Source: Branchiostoma floridae
Lineage: Eukaryota; Chordata; Leptocardii; Amphioxiformes; Branchiostomatidae
Assembly (NCBI RefSeq): GCF_000003815.2
Contig: NC_049997.1
Location: 3,474,555-3,538,554, forward strand
DNA length: 64,000 nucleotides
Direction: 5' to 3'
Shown in pieces: positions 11,690 through 22,556 of this stretch (the stretch's first letter is position 1; each line of letters starts with the position of its first letter). The notes under the pieces were generated by a model. That model had not been told where the DNA came from and ran no database searches. It worked only from the letters and a program-made list of their open reading frames with translations. Made by a program: the position numbers and the translations under genes.

Positions 11690-11875
11690 TTTTCGACAAG
11701 CACAATGAAAAGTGGACCATGGCTTAACGTCCCGTCCTAAGGACTGAAACCCTTTCCGGTAAGCGTGCATACATGTATCGGGTGACCGACACAGCCGGAA
11801 TGGAACTCACAGCTTTTAGCTCCAGAGATAGGGCCGCTAACCACTGGACTACGCACGCTACCACGACGGAGAACT
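11690..11875 (-). mobile_element. tRNA-derived SINE
   Basis: Read on minus: A-box region TAGTCCAGTGGTTAGCGG followed by a B-box GAGTTCCATTCC, then a tail containing GGACGGGACGTTAAGCCA, a block typical of tRNA-type SINEs. A target duplication was not identified. Confidence 0.65.
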
Positions 11876-11884
11876 GTCTGTTAA

Positions 11885-12221
11885 GCTAGGGGCACAAACC
11901 GCCGTACTTGCAAGTGCGTGCTGTCTACGTGCCAAAACGTGGGCAATCTTTTGGTATCCGTAAGTGGTAAGTACCGTCTCCGTACAAACGTTAACACGTG
12001 GCGAATCCCACGGATTTGGGAGCACGCAGACACGCCGTAGAAATTTAAGTGCATGCAGATCTTTCTCTGCGTTCGGGCTGTGGATTCGCCCTCCGTACGT
12101 GCCAGTGCGGGCGACGCACCTGCCATGTACAGACTGAACGTTTTCAGGAATACGTGGCGGACGTGGCCTCCACAAAAAACGTACGGACAAATTGCACGTA
12201 CGGCGAGTTGTGCCCCAGGTT
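11885..12221. mobile_element. MITE, GC-rich, GGGGCACAA ends
   Basis: AGGGGCACAA(A)CCGCCGTAC at the left is mirrored by GTACGGCGAGTTGTGCCCC at the right. The interior is markedly GC-rich compared with its flanks, and long open frames across it are a by-product of that composition. Confidence 0.6.
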
Positions 12222-12239
12222 TTACCATGGTGTTGGAGA

Positions 12240-12860
12240 CGTCCATGGTGACGGTGAATGGTGACGGTGAATCATGAACAGCTATTACAATGTATCTTCA
12301 TAGTAACAAAGAATTGTTCATTATCCAAACGGTCTTTGTCGTCGTCAGGAAACCAACTCACAGCAACACATAACTGGAGAACTCCTTTTATTACATTTCC
12401 TAAGCTACGTACAACAGTATCTAAAACTACGACAGCATCTAAAGCTACGTCCTTCAACTAGAGCGCCTCTGCCTCGTCTGCTTCTTGACCTATCTATATT
12501 TAGAAATCTATGTGCCCTCTTTATTCCTTCTAGGTGACTCTGTCATAGTTGAGAGGTGAATTATGAAATTTTGCAAGAGGCTTTGAAAGGCCATGGACAG
12601 TGAGAGCTTGTGTTAAAGGCACAGACTGGCCAATGATTAGCTTCATTCTTCTTAATAAATTGACACAGAAGTACAAAATAACTGCCAATGTTTAGCTTTA
12701 CTTCTGGTCGTAAGTACGGAGAAATGCAGGCATAAAGTATCAAACCTAACTGGAAAATAATACATGTACAAGAATACATGCCGAGTACAGTACTGTTGAA
12801 ATTGTGTCTTTGTTTCTTTAAAAAAATGCTTGATGAGGCTGAATTTTTCATTTGTGTTGT
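12240..12860. other. No gene seen
   Basis: Sequence between a MITE and the finger relic downstream of ZF-1. Nothing recognised. Confidence 0.4.
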
Positions 12861-12864
12861 ACAT

Positions 12865-12990
12865 ATGCAGTCACAATCTTGACAACTGTACTGTTTCTCG
12901 TCGGTGTGCCCCCTCCTCCTATGTCTAACGAGAAAGTGCTTATGTACTGTTTTGAAGTCGCAGTCCTCACACTTATGGGATTTTACAGGA
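12865..12990 (-). pseudogene. Relic of two C2H2 fingers downstream of ZF-1
   Basis: On minus the frame reads HKCEDCDFKTVHKHFLVRH then a linker and YSCQDCDC, i.e. the last two fingers of the local family with the second one cut short. It lies about 100 bp past the stop of ZF-1 and has no N-terminal domain or promoter cassette of its own, so it is a leftover from unequal exchange. Confidence 0.75.
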
Positions 12991-13093
12991 GCTTTGCACA
13001 TCGCACGTTTCCAAGAGAAGATAACTAGGACAACAAAGTTTATACAATAAATGTCTACGATATGTTGTTTCTGGTTGGTAACTGACAATAGTT

Positions 13094-14206
13094 TCACTGG
13101 TGTTTAATTCTCATATGCTTCACGAGGTGGAACTTGTGTTTTGCCTTGTAGTCACACTCTTGACAACTGTAGGGTCTCTCACCGGTGTGACACCTCCTGT
13201 GTCTAGTAAAATCGGGCTTGCGAGCTGTGCTGTAGTCACATTCCTCACATTTGTAGAGTTTCACACCAGCATGGTTTATCATATGTTTCTCAATGTCTGC
13301 ATTTTGTTGGGATTGGCATTCATACAGTTCCCATCTGTAAGGTTTTTGACTAGCGTGCTTTTTCATATGCCTCACTACACTTCTTTTATAAGATGTCTTA
13401 TAACCGCATTCATTACACCTGAACGATTTCTCACCGGTGTGTGTTCTCATGTGTTCGTCAAGTTGGTGTTTATCGCGTGCCTTATAACCACATTCATCGC
13501 ACATGAAAGGTTCATCCTTTTTGTGAAGTTGTCTATGCCTAGAGAGGTTGAGTGCGTATGATGTTTTAAATCCGCACTCGTCACACACGTAGCGTTTGGT
13601 ATCTATAATTCCAGAGTTCTTACTAGAAAGGATGGACACCCTGTTCTCACAATCCTGGCCTGGAGTCGGTTCATAAAAAGGTAAGGTGGCTATTTCAGTA
13701 TTTATTGTTTCACTTTGTTCATATCCACTGTTAATGAATCCAGCCACATTATCACAACGTTCAGGCTGATTCAGTCTTTGCCCGATTTGATCATCCTCGG
13801 AATCGTTGCATTCCATCTTTATACGTACGTCACAATGGTCTGGAGTCGGTACACAAGAAGGCGCAATTTCCAGTCCAGAACTTTGCAGTGAGGTGCAAGG
13901 ATCTGAACTTGAAGTCTCTGATGACATTGTTTCAGCGTACGTGGTCGGAATGTTCTCATGTATTGTTACTGTTTCTTGTTCTTGTTCAGGTATTGTCATT
14001 TCTGATCGCCTTTCCAACACACGATATTCCTCCAACATCACGTCCCTAAGGATACTGACCAGCCTGTCCTTGATGCTGTTCTCTTTGTCCAGGTTTTGAA
14101 TCCTTCTGTTGAGTTCAAACATCAGCTCCTCCGTGTTCAGTCTGGGGAGGACTGCTATGGTCACCACGCGCGAGAGGCCACAGATGAACTCCTGTTGTCC
14201 CGACAT
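13094..14206 (-). CDS. ZF-1: QQEF-domain C2H2 zinc-finger protein, 370 aa
   Basis: Probable nuclear DNA-binding regulator. The start is the MSGQQEF methionine at 14206: a consensus acceptor (tccttcag) ends one base before it, so the upstream in-frame Met is intronic. Residues 1-66 are the shared N-terminal domain (CGLSRVVTIAVLPRLNTEELMFELNRR, split here by its own variants). The linker carries RIKMEC, a psi-K-x-E SUMO-type site. Six C-terminal finger positions follow. Helix residues -1/2/3/6 are Y/L/N/R, D/H/Q/E, Y/R/S/R, (broken), R/P/D/R, H/F/H/K. Finger 4 has Trp in place of the first Cys and a displaced second Cys (YRWELYEC), so it should not bind zinc. The reading frame is otherwise intact. 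Confidence 0.9.
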   Translation of the reverse strand: MSGQQEFICGLSRVVTIAVLPRLNTEELMFELNRRIQNLDKENSIKDRLVSILRDVMLEEYRVLERRSEMTIPEQEQETVTIHENIPTTYAETMSSETSSSDPCTSLQSSGLEIAPSCVPTPDHCDVRIKMECNDSEDDQIGQRLNQPERCDNVAGFINSGYEQSETINTEIATLPFYEPTPGQDCENRVSILSSKNSGIIDTKRYVCDECGFKTSYALNLSRHRQLHKKDEPFMCDECGYKARDKHQLDEHMRTHTGEKSFRCNECGYKTSYKRSVVRHMKKHASQKPYRWELYECQSQQNADIEKHMINHAGVKLYKCEECDYSTARKPDFTRHRRCHTGERPYSCQECDYKAKHKFHLVKHMRIKHQ

Positions 14207-14315
14207 GCTGAAGGACATGTATGAGAAATGAAATTTGTGTCAAGAAATGTAAACCATACAATAAGAATGTCCACTAGTACCACTTCACCAAAAGACTGAG
14301 GCTATTGACACGCAA

Positions 14316-14576
14316 AGTCTGTCAATTACCCTGGGAAACCAAACTCAGAGCCGGCATGCAAAGAGTTATCGATCCACCTCACACGCACACCCGCCCCACT
14401 ACCAGCTGGTCCCACTTATATATTCTGGCCCTCAACTGTCCACTTGCAAGTGATAGTTGGGGCCAGCTGGATTGTCGGGCAGGCGGGCGGCCCTTGTTGC
14501 GGCGGGCGGGTGTCGGTAAGTCTCTTTTGCACGCCGACTCTTAGGAGTTTGGTTTTCCCCAGGATATCTGTCAATA
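14316..14576. mobile_element. MITE in intron 1 of ZF-1
   Basis: CCTGGGAAACCAAACTC at about 14329 is mirrored by GAGTTTGGTTTTCCCCAGG at about 14544. A second, inner palindrome centred near 14444 (CCACTTGCAAGTG core) lies inside. It accounts for part of the extra length of this intron (about 780 bp). Confidence 0.65.
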
Positions 14577-14987
14577 CGATTTTTTGCTCACTCTTCACAG
14601 GCTAAGCCTGTCAAAAAGAATCGTTTTCCCACCATTATAAGCGTGTCAATAAGAATTTATTTTTCTGTTCACTGTTTGTTTGTTTGTTTATTTAAACATA
14701 ACCCTAACCTTTATTTTATTACCCTAATACTAATCGTGTACAACTGAGTGGTAGAAAAATCATGTAAAATGCATATGGTTCAAATAAAATAACTTCTTCG
14801 CTAGGGAGAAAACTGCGTTTTGTAGTGGGATGCCCCCCTCCCCACATAAGCGTTCACCTCCTCTTTACATTTAGAAATTGCCTATGAATAACATTAACAG
14901 CGTTACGGTGATCCTTTTCCCACCAAAATGACCTTAAACTCTCTCGCACGTTATCAGAATACTTGGATGCGCGTTTGTAAGTCTTAC

Positions 14988-15116
14988 CTGCTTCCTATAG
15001 TGTTTTTTTATCTCCACGTAAACCGGGACTCGGGCAGCTTTGTTCTGCTGTCGTGTCGTGAGGTCAGAGTTGAACGTGATGCGGGTTAAAGGTAATAATG
15101 TACTCCTGATTACCCA
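14988..15116 (-). promoter_or_regulatory. ZF-1 promoter cassette and 5' exon
   Basis: Read toward the gene: GGGTAATCAG (15106-15116), DR1-like site with sequence GGGTTAAAGGTAA on plus (15083-15095), and a donor CAG|GTAAGA ending the 5' exon at 14988. The YY1-like box is not clear here. The intron-1 G-rich box (GCCCCCCTCCCCAC on plus) is at 14832-14845. Confidence 0.5.
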
Positions 15117-15327
15117 GAGAATATGTTTTATCTCTGCTTACACATTAGTAGGTATGTGTCTGTTTCTTATACCAAAAATGGAATTAAACCCATAGATTTT
15201 CGGGCTGACTGCCTTGGTTCCCCGACAAAACTTGCTAACAAACCTCGCTAGCTACCCGGTCCTGTCTGGCTCCCAGGGTATTTGTATTCCATCCAGTTGC
15301 AATGTAAAAAGTTCTTAATAAGTCATT

Positions 15328-15496
15328 TCACAGAGGTTACTAGAACGCGTGTGCGGCGACAGGACTTCTGGATAATATGTCAAAGGATAAGGCCCCGAAA
15401 TTAAAAACAAGGACTATTTACAATTTCGAGGCCGTAACCTCTGACACATTGCCTAGAATTCCTGTCGCCCCAAATGCATCCTGGCCTCTGTGAAAG
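15328..15496. mobile_element. MITE with TTTCACAGAGG ends
   Basis: TTTCACAGAGG...GGCGACAGGA at the left is mirrored by TCCTGTCGCC...CCTCTGTGAAA at the right, with a second inner pair (GAAATT...AATTTC). Confidence 0.7.
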
Positions 15497-15544
15497 GGCT
15501 TAAACTGTAGAACGTCCTGAGGGTGACCTTTCAAACATATCAAT

Positions 15545-15600
15545 CACATATAAATCCTGTACCCACACTCTCCACACTTGTAGGGTTTCGCACCAGTGTT
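15545..15600 (-). pseudogene. Single C2H2 finger fragment
   Basis: On minus: H-T-G-A-K-P-Y-K-C-G-E-C-G-Y-R, the linker and first half of a family finger, then non-coding sequence. A relic of a lost family member. Confidence 0.65.
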
Positions 15601-17030
15601 TTTAACATACAGATACAGATCAGACTTACATACAAATAAAGTCTAAAATTACGAGGTGAGATCAGATGGCATACTAAGATATACACTAAACTAGAAAGGC
15701 CGACATTTGCTTAAGAGCAAATACAGCATATTTCAGCCATACCCCTTCCCACGCAACATTGGACTGTTCCAAATCACCCCTGCGCAAAAATGGAACATCC
15801 TCTTAACAGTACATTATCCCCCCAAGTGGACTGGTATTGTGAATTGATTCCAGGTAAAGACAGAGCTTGCTTCTATTTTTCAGAAAATGACAATAATCAC
15901 ACCTTCCATTCAGAAAATTTTCATCATGACTGAAAATTGTTGAATGACTTCATGTAATGTCATTAATAATTTTCAGTACGATAACTAGGTGTAAGTTTAA
16001 AAAAGTATAAGCTCCTTGTGATGTGGGTACATTTATTATTGCAGTGAACTTTTTTTATTCAAGTAGGGCATACGATTTAATAATTATCAAGCAGGTGCAG
16101 GTACTGTAGGAGCGTTTGTTTTCTTCAAGCTGTAAAACTGTTAAACTGTTTTACTTTGTATGCAATCAGCCATCGAGCCTATTCTTATTTTAGTTTAACA
16201 ACTCAGTCCTGCCAGACCCGGAAGATACGATTGAACCTTGTTCGAGGATTTATTTTCGTCTGTCTGGTCAGTCTGTTCATACCCTGGCGCTGAGAGTGTT
16301 TTATTGGGCTGAAACTCTGGCAGTTTAAAGTTACTTACAATTTAAATGTTCAAAGTTTATGTCAAACAACAACAGCACTAGGAACACATACATTTGCTCT
16401 GGAGAAAATACAGCAGTTTTCGCAAGTTCCAGTCCAGTGATAGAAATGTGGCCACTATAGACAGGTGGTCACTATAGCGAAAAATGCTGATCTATTGACT
16501 AGGAGCCATACGTTACACATGATTTCAGTACACTGATCATTAATCATATAAACATTGCACAGGTAAGCCAATTGTTTAGATGTACAATTAAGTTCAAATA
16601 ATTCTGAAGAGAAATATTGATGAGAAAATAATCATTCTCGCCACTGTCTAACTTATAATTACGTATCAAAACTAAACGCAGATTTTCTAACTAACGCACC
16701 TTTCGCCGACTTCATCAAAGGACCGCCGGCTATCAATCAAACACGGCTGTTGATTAGACTTAGAGTTTCAAACAGTCATGTGCTGTGTGCCAGTTGACAG
16801 CGAACTTCATGCTACGTGATGTTTTACATTGCTTGGACCTTCTTTCCTACAGCGGTGCTTCTACAAAATATTTAGACTGTAACACTGAGTCCCACATGTT
16901 TTATAGAATAGAATTTGACGCAGAACAGCATTTTTTGCCGGGTATTTTTCTTGAAACATGTCCGTGGGAATATCAGCGAGGCGGCGACGTAGGGATATCA
17001 GACCGTCAACAAAAGTCGCACGGCGGCTAA
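15600..17030. other. No gene seen
   Basis: AT-rich spacer with scattered short open frames. Nothing recognised. Confidence 0.4.
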
Positions 17031-17035
17031 CGGCG

Positions 17036-18350
17036 CAGCGAAGATACTAGCGCTATAAATAAGCGCTTCAACTAAGGATGGCAACCCGTACAATATTTTT
17101 GTATATTGTTGAGCTAAGTAAAGTTTGTTGTTTATGCGATTTTAGTTGTCTTTGAAGCTTTGACCCGAAATATTTTAAAGTCAAACTGCTGAAGAGAAGT
17201 AAGTGACTGCTACGACTATCGTAGATATGGCCCTAAACAAAACTGATGAAAGAAGCCTTCTCAATAGTCTAAAATGCAAGAGCTTCCGGGGGGGCTTCGC
17301 CCACCTGCGTCCCCCCCACAGTGGCCCTGCCCCTGGACCCCGCCAGGGACATTCGGCGGCCCCCGGACCCCTGTCCGACGCTTTGAAAAAATCCTGGCGA
17401 GAAGTCTGTACGGCCTGAGTCTTCAAGTTAACGTATTGTGTGGTCCCGCTTATGAATATTAATTAGCCTTCGCTTTCCTCTTCGCTGATTGGCTGAACCA
17501 TTAATTGAATTAACTCTTCCTGCCGACTAGACGCAGGTGCAGATGTCGGCTCTGTGGGGTGAACGTCCGAAAGGTCATGGCATGGAGAACGAAAGAAAAC
17601 CAATTTCCCCTAAAAAAAGTGCTGTAATTAAGCCTTTTACAGTACTTTACGCCAAAAATTTTACTTGGATCATTTTACCAACTATCTTATGCCTATCTAT
17701 ACCAAATGTTACTCATACCAGGGTACAGGGGTGCAAAATATACCGTTATAAGACCGTCAACAACAGTCGCACGGAGCTAACAGCGCAGCGAAAATACCAT
17801 CGCTAGCGTTTCAACTTCGGATAACAAGTTATAAGTACTGTTGAACTCAGTAACGTTAAAGTTTGTTTTTAGTTGCCTTTGACGGTTTGACCTGAAATAG
17901 TGTTACGCTAAACTCCTGAAGAGAAGTTAAGTGACTGCTGCGATTATCATAGATATGCCCCTAAGAACTGATACAATATAAAGCCTTCTGAATAGTCTAA
18001 AATGCGAGAGCCTTAGGCGGGCTTCGCTCCCCCTGGCGGGAACACTGCTATATACGGGATCATGAGGCCCCGCTTATGAATATTAATTAGCCTTTGGCCT
18101 CCTCTTCGCTGATTGGCTAGGTCTTTGATTCAATTAACTCTCCGGCTGACGCGCACAGGTGTGGCTCTGTGCGGGGTCACGGAAGGTCACGTCAGGAGGC
18201 CAAAAGAAAACAAATTTCCCCTCAGAAAAGTGCCAAAATTAATCATTTTAAAGTTGTTTATGTCAAAAATTTTACTTGAATCTTGTTACCAAGTATCTAA
18301 TGCCTATCTATACCGAATTTCAGGTCATTTAATTGTAATACTAGGGTACA
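17036..18350. repeat. Two diverged direct copies of a ~600-700 bp segment
   Basis: Blocks such as CGCAGCGAA(G/A)ATAC, GAAGAGAAGT(T)AAGTGACTGC, AATAGTCTAAAATGC, GGGCTTCGC, GCTTATGAATATTAATTAGC and ATGCCTATCTATACC occur in the same order starting near 17036 and again near 17770. The unit contains a GC-rich hairpin (GGGGGGGCTTCGCCC) in the first copy that is eroded in the second. Confidence 0.75.
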
Positions 18351-18625
18351 GGAGCCAAAAGTGTCCTTTTTTGGTCAAAAATTGGCCAAAAATCGCAAAA
18401 ATAAGCATTTTGTTGCACTGTACACCAAAAGTGTTATTGAATTTATATGAAGGGATTATCAAGGCACATCTGTGTCAAATGTCAGCTCATTCGGTTGCAA
18501 TACCAAGGTACAGGAGCCAAAAGTGTCCTTTTTTGGTCAAAAATTGGTCAAAAAATCGCAAAAATAAGCATTTTGTTGTACTGTACACCAAAAGTGTTAT
18601 TGAATTTATATGGGGGCATTATCAA
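18344..18625. repeat. Satellite-like tandem repeat, ~164-bp period, entering a gap
   Basis: GGTACAGGAGCCAAAAGTG recurs at 18344 and 18508, each followed by the same TGGTCAAAAATTGG and AAATAAGCATTTTGTTG blocks. The array runs into the 376-base assembly gap at 18626-19001. Confidence 0.8.
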
Positions 18626-19001
18626 NNNNNNNNNNNNNNNNNNNNNNNNNNNNNNNNNNNNNNNNNNNNNNNNNNNNNNNNNNNNNNNNNNNNNNNNNNN
18701 NNNNNNNNNNNNNNNNNNNNNNNNNNNNNNNNNNNNNNNNNNNNNNNNNNNNNNNNNNNNNNNNNNNNNNNNNNNNNNNNNNNNNNNNNNNNNNNNNNNN
18801 NNNNNNNNNNNNNNNNNNNNNNNNNNNNNNNNNNNNNNNNNNNNNNNNNNNNNNNNNNNNNNNNNNNNNNNNNNNNNNNNNNNNNNNNNNNNNNNNNNNN
18901 NNNNNNNNNNNNNNNNNNNNNNNNNNNNNNNNNNNNNNNNNNNNNNNNNNNNNNNNNNNNNNNNNNNNNNNNNNNNNNNNNNNNNNNNNNNNNNNNNNNN
19001 N
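18626..19001. other. Assembly gap
   Basis: 376 undetermined bases. Open frames reported across it have no meaning. Confidence 1.
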
Positions 19002-19104
19002 ATCACTTTGAAGATTTGACAGGAGAAAGAAAGAAAGAAACATTACGAATACAATATATTTCACCATACTATGTATGGCTGAAATATAAAAAAAACTATT
19101 ATGA

Positions 19105-19240
19105 TCCGTAAAACTGGTCTATCATCCTCTTAAACAATCGCGTATCAAATACACAATATTAAATTCTCTAAATTCTCTAGGTAACGAATTGCACAGATAT
19201 ACCGATCTATAAGTGTTGTTCCCAAGTTGTTCCTAGGACA
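19105..19240 (-). pseudogene. LINE ORF2 C-terminal fragment
   Basis: On minus the translation reads NNLGNNTYRSVYLCNSLPREF and then a stop after about 20 more residues. This fits the C-terminal 'RSVxLWNSLPxE' tail of CR1/RTE/Jockey-type reverse transcriptases. Only the tail is present; the upstream part would fall in the gap or is missing. Confidence 0.5.
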
Positions 19241-19249
19241 CTGTAATCA

Positions 19250-20200
19250 AGAAGGTGTCTCATTATCTGCTCCTGTCCTGGCATGCAGTCTGTCCATCTG
19301 GGCTGAGACCCCACTTTGCCATGAGAGTCTTGCATTTTCCTGTGTCTGTTCTTTCATTGGGCCATTGAGATAGTGGCTGTGCCTCCCCCACTCCAAGGGG
19401 AAGGGATTCCTTCGGGGTGACGGTGAGTGTATACGTTGCTGCGGTCTGGAGTCGGTGAGACCACATGGCTATCCTCTGTGACTCTGCACTGCCACAACGA
19501 ATCATGAATACTATAGTCGATCTTCTATTACGTCAATAAAGGTTAGACATCCAGTTAATAAGATACGCCAAAAAGCAGTTACTCAAGCAACTGGATAAGA
19601 TTTTGGAAACGGTCAAACGTTTAAGCAACCATCCGGAGTCTTTTGCCAGTGTCCTTCTATTTGTTACAAAGATTTTTTCGCCGCTATATTGGTACTCTTC
19701 ATTTTCAAAACAGCTCTTCGGTTCAAATGCGAATGATAAAACAGTCTGTTAGGGGCTTGATAGGGTCATGAAGAGTCAAAGTATGTGTCAAAGGCACAGA
19801 CTATAGCCGATGTTTAGCTTGGGTCTTGTTAACATATTGACTTAGAAGTGCAAAATCTCCGCCACTGTGTTCAGCCAAGGACGTTATATAACGTCCTTGG
19901 TTCAGCTATGTCGTTTGTTACTAAACAGCTACGCACAGATAAATAATGTAACGTTATTCAAAGAATACATGCCAACTACGTATTGTTAAAATCGATCTGC
20001 TTACTTTGACTTCTCTGTAAATACAAATACGAACACGAAATTTGTGATACATCATTTTGAGTGAACAAAAAAGACAAACTATAGAAACAATATTTCTTAT
20101 TAAAACATAGTACGCGATCATGGGCAATTATTATACAAATTGCATCAATAGTTGCAGTGCAAGAAATGTTAAGGATGTCTCATATCTGGTTGGTTACTGG
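19250..20200. other. No gene seen
   Basis: Spacer between the LINE fragment and the 3' side of ZF-2. An 80-codon minus frame at 19263-19505 has no recognisable domain. Confidence 0.4.
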
Positions 20201-20369
20201 CAATATTTTCATTGGTGCGTGTCTCTCCGATGAGACACAATGCTACTCCGAATTTGTCCAGGGCAATTGGATAGTGTTTTAGTTGCGATCGGCCCCTTGG
20301 ATACAGTCTTGTTCATGGATGATCTGCTTGGAGATTAGGACGATTCTACTCTTTACGCTTGCATTGAAG

Positions 20370-20412
20370 TCAGACTTTTGACAACAGTAGGGTCTTTCAC
20401 CGGGGAGACTTC
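20370..20412 (-). pseudogene. Remnant of the lost last finger of ZF-2
   Basis: Minus strand reads P-G-E-R-P-Y-C-C-Q-K-S-D-F, matching GERPYSCQECDYK of its relatives, separated from the live frame by an A-rich tract and a stop. Confidence 0.7.
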
Positions 20413-20433
20413 TCCTACGTCAAGTATGTGAGG

Positions 20434-21417
20434 TCATTTTTTCTTCTTTTTGTTTTTATTTTTGTGGGGTTTCACACCAGCGTGGCACCTCATTGTGTGC
20501 TTCTTGATGTCAGGTTTTCGATATGTCGTGTAATCACAGATTTTACATCTGTAAGGTTCCTCACCTGCGTGCTTTTTCAAATGAGCAACCAGGTCGACTT
20601 TGTATGCCGTCTTGTAGTCGCATTGGTCGCACTTGAACGGCTTCTCCCCAGTGTGCGTTCGCATGTGTTCTACAAGACGGAACTTATGGTATGCCCTGTA
20701 GCCACATTCGCCGCACAGGAAGGGCTTTCGTCCTTTGTGACGCCGCATGTGCGCGGCCAGATTTTGTCGGTACATTGTTCTTAATCCGCATACCTTACAC
20801 GCGTAGGGCTTAAAATCGGTTGAAATATCGTAAATTGGATAATCAATGGGCTGGTTACTCTGCATATGGCCTTGGTCATGCCCGCTGTTGATGGAACCAG
20901 TGTCTCTGTCGTCCGTACAGCTTTTAGCATGATCCGGGTTGGGCGGTATAGAAACTTGCCCGATTTGATTTTGTTCGGGCATAGGACTTTCCCGCTTATG
21001 TATGTCACCGTTGTCGAGAGTCGGTTGACGAGAAGCCAAGGGTGCTTCATCACAGGGTTGATCGCCTTCCGGGGGCTTATCTGAGCGAGAAGCATCCATT
21101 GAATTGGTTGTATCTAGACCTTGCGTACTTGCAATATTGTTCAGTTCGTTGTTATGACGAGCCCTGGCTGCTTCATCCTCGGTCTTCATCGTCATGTCGT
21201 CTGCAGAACTGACCTGTGACTTCTTCAACTGACGGTATTCCTCCAACATCAAATCCTTAAGGATACTGACCAACCTGTCCTTGATGCTGTTATCTGTGTC
21301 TAGATCTTTAATCCTCCTGTTGAGTTCGAACATCAGCTCCTCCGTGTTCAGTCTGGGAAGGACTGCTATGGTCACCTCGTGCGAGAGGCCACAGATGAAC
21401 GCTTGTTGTCCTGGCAT
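20434..21417 (-). CDS. ZF-2: QQEF-domain C2H2 protein with shortened C-terminus, 327 aa
   Basis: Starts at the MPGQQAF methionine directly behind a ttttgctttag acceptor. The N-terminal domain is intact with several private changes (KDLDTDNSIK). The linker is acidic; the usual IKMEC module is eroded to HKRES. Four fingers are complete: helix residues Y/Q/N/A, H/F/R/E, Y/V/D/A, R/P/D/K. After the fourth finger the frame reads CHAGVKPHK and ends in an Asn/Lys run encoded by an A-rich tract, so fingers 5 and 6 are lost. About 60 bp downstream (20370-20400 on minus) a GERPYCCQK-like remnant of the last finger survives. Promoter and N-domain are better kept than the 3' end; it may still make a four-finger protein. 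Confidence 0.85.
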   Translation of the reverse strand: MPGQQAFICGLSHEVTIAVLPRLNTEELMFELNRRIKDLDTDNSIKDRLVSILKDLMLEEYRQLKKSQVSSADDMTMKTEDEAARARHNNELNNIASTQGLDTTNSMDASRSDKPPEGDQPCDEAPLASRQPTLDNGDIHKRESPMPEQNQIGQVSIPPNPDHAKSCTDDRDTGSINSGHDQGHMQSNQPIDYPIYDISTDFKPYACKVCGLRTMYRQNLAAHMRRHKGRKPFLCGECGYRAYHKFRLVEHMRTHTGEKPFKCDQCDYKTAYKVDLVAHLKKHAGEEPYRCKICDYTTYRKPDIKKHTMRCHAGVKPHKNKNKKKKK

Positions 21418-22092
21418 GCTAAAGCAAAACATTAAAATATTGACAAATAAAATACAGGTTAACTTAATAATTTTATACCATACGATACATTATACAAATG
21501 TCTTCTACCCTATCAAAGTGGACAATAACTATCTTTCGATATAGCTCATGCTTCTCGAGATTCCGTATTTAAAATTCTATATCAAATTTAATTTACAAAA
21601 ATGCATAATAAAATGTATACGAGAGTAGCGAAATTCCATTGCCTTGCTCTGTTACAAGAAGTCAGCACCCCCTCCGACCTATTTTATGTAGTATAGTCCG
21701 ACATGAATATTGAGTATTATGTGCTTTGCAAGAAAGATTGCCTGCATATTTGTGACCAGACAATTGCCCCAGAAACCGCCTGAAGCAATGCGTCATTTTA
21801 ACCACCGGGCTGAGGTTGAGTACACGGTCCCTGAATATGCATGCTACTTAAACATAACTCTCCAAGCAGAGTTTAGACTCCGGCTGTTTTTGACGTTTCT
21901 TTTAGGCATCTTTATCGAACTTTCTATTTTGTATCGTTTTTAATGTCTCGCGCTCTGCTTGGAGAGTACTAGGAAACAAGATAAGAAGCAATGTACGCCC
22001 GCAGTCTACAGCCTCTGTCTATATCCCAACAGCATGTGACAGTTAAAGTGTGAAAATCGATAAATATCTGCTATAGTTGGCGTTTTCTTAAT

Positions 22093-22283
22093 GCCCCCTT
22101 TACAAATCAAGGATTTAGCTCGGCCGAGTTGTCAGCGAGCTCTAAATTACGAGGCAGGTATGACCCTGATGGCGACAAAGAAACTCTGCCATTTGTTCGT
22201 ATGCATCAGGGTCATGTCTCCTCGTAATTCAGAGCTCGCTGACAACTCGGCCGTCAGCTAAATTCTTGATTTGTAAAGGGGGC
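22093..22283. mobile_element. Fold-back MITE family A, copy 1
   Basis: GCCCCCTTTACAAATC at the left is mirrored by GATTTGTAAAGGGGGC at the right, with the arms extending about 80 bp (TTTAGCTCGGCCGAGTTGTC, GAGCTCTAAATTACGAGG). It sits in intron 1 of ZF-2. A second copy is at 46191-46378. Confidence 0.9.
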
Positions 22284-22556
22284 TTAACAAAACCTCATAT
22301 ATCTCATGATTGAAATCATAAGAAAATTTTAAGAAATTGCAGATGTATGCGAAATCGTGTAAGATAATGTTGCATTATACGTCTATACCAGTACGCAATG
22401 CTGACCTTGGAAAATAACTGCATAAAGTGAGCCTATAAATAAATAAATCTAATGTTTTGCAGTGGGCGATCACCCTCACTGACTTCCCTTCCGACTTCAG
22501 TAAAGGAGAAATACCACCCTTTGAAGCCTTGCGTTATATATCAATTCATCTCCTAC

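Noticed and set aside
11885-12221. GC-rich island with overlapping 110- and 121-codon frames as a gene
   Set aside because: Inverted ends define it as a MITE; open frames follow from its GC content and occur in several frames at once.
12561-13097. A 178-codon frame downstream of ZF-1 as a separate gene
   Set aside because: Only 30-40 residues resemble fingers; the rest is spacer. Treated as a finger relic.
13100-13561. Long plus-strand frames opposite the zinc-finger genes (also 20428-20784, 47470-47859, 53145-53582, 55134-55346 and others)
   Set aside because: They are antisense shadows of the repeated finger sequence: the same Val/Ser/Leu-rich pattern appears opposite every finger array and has no conserved start.
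18113-19111. Long frames crossing the assembly gaps (also 42625-43125)
   Set aside because: They consist mostly of undetermined bases.
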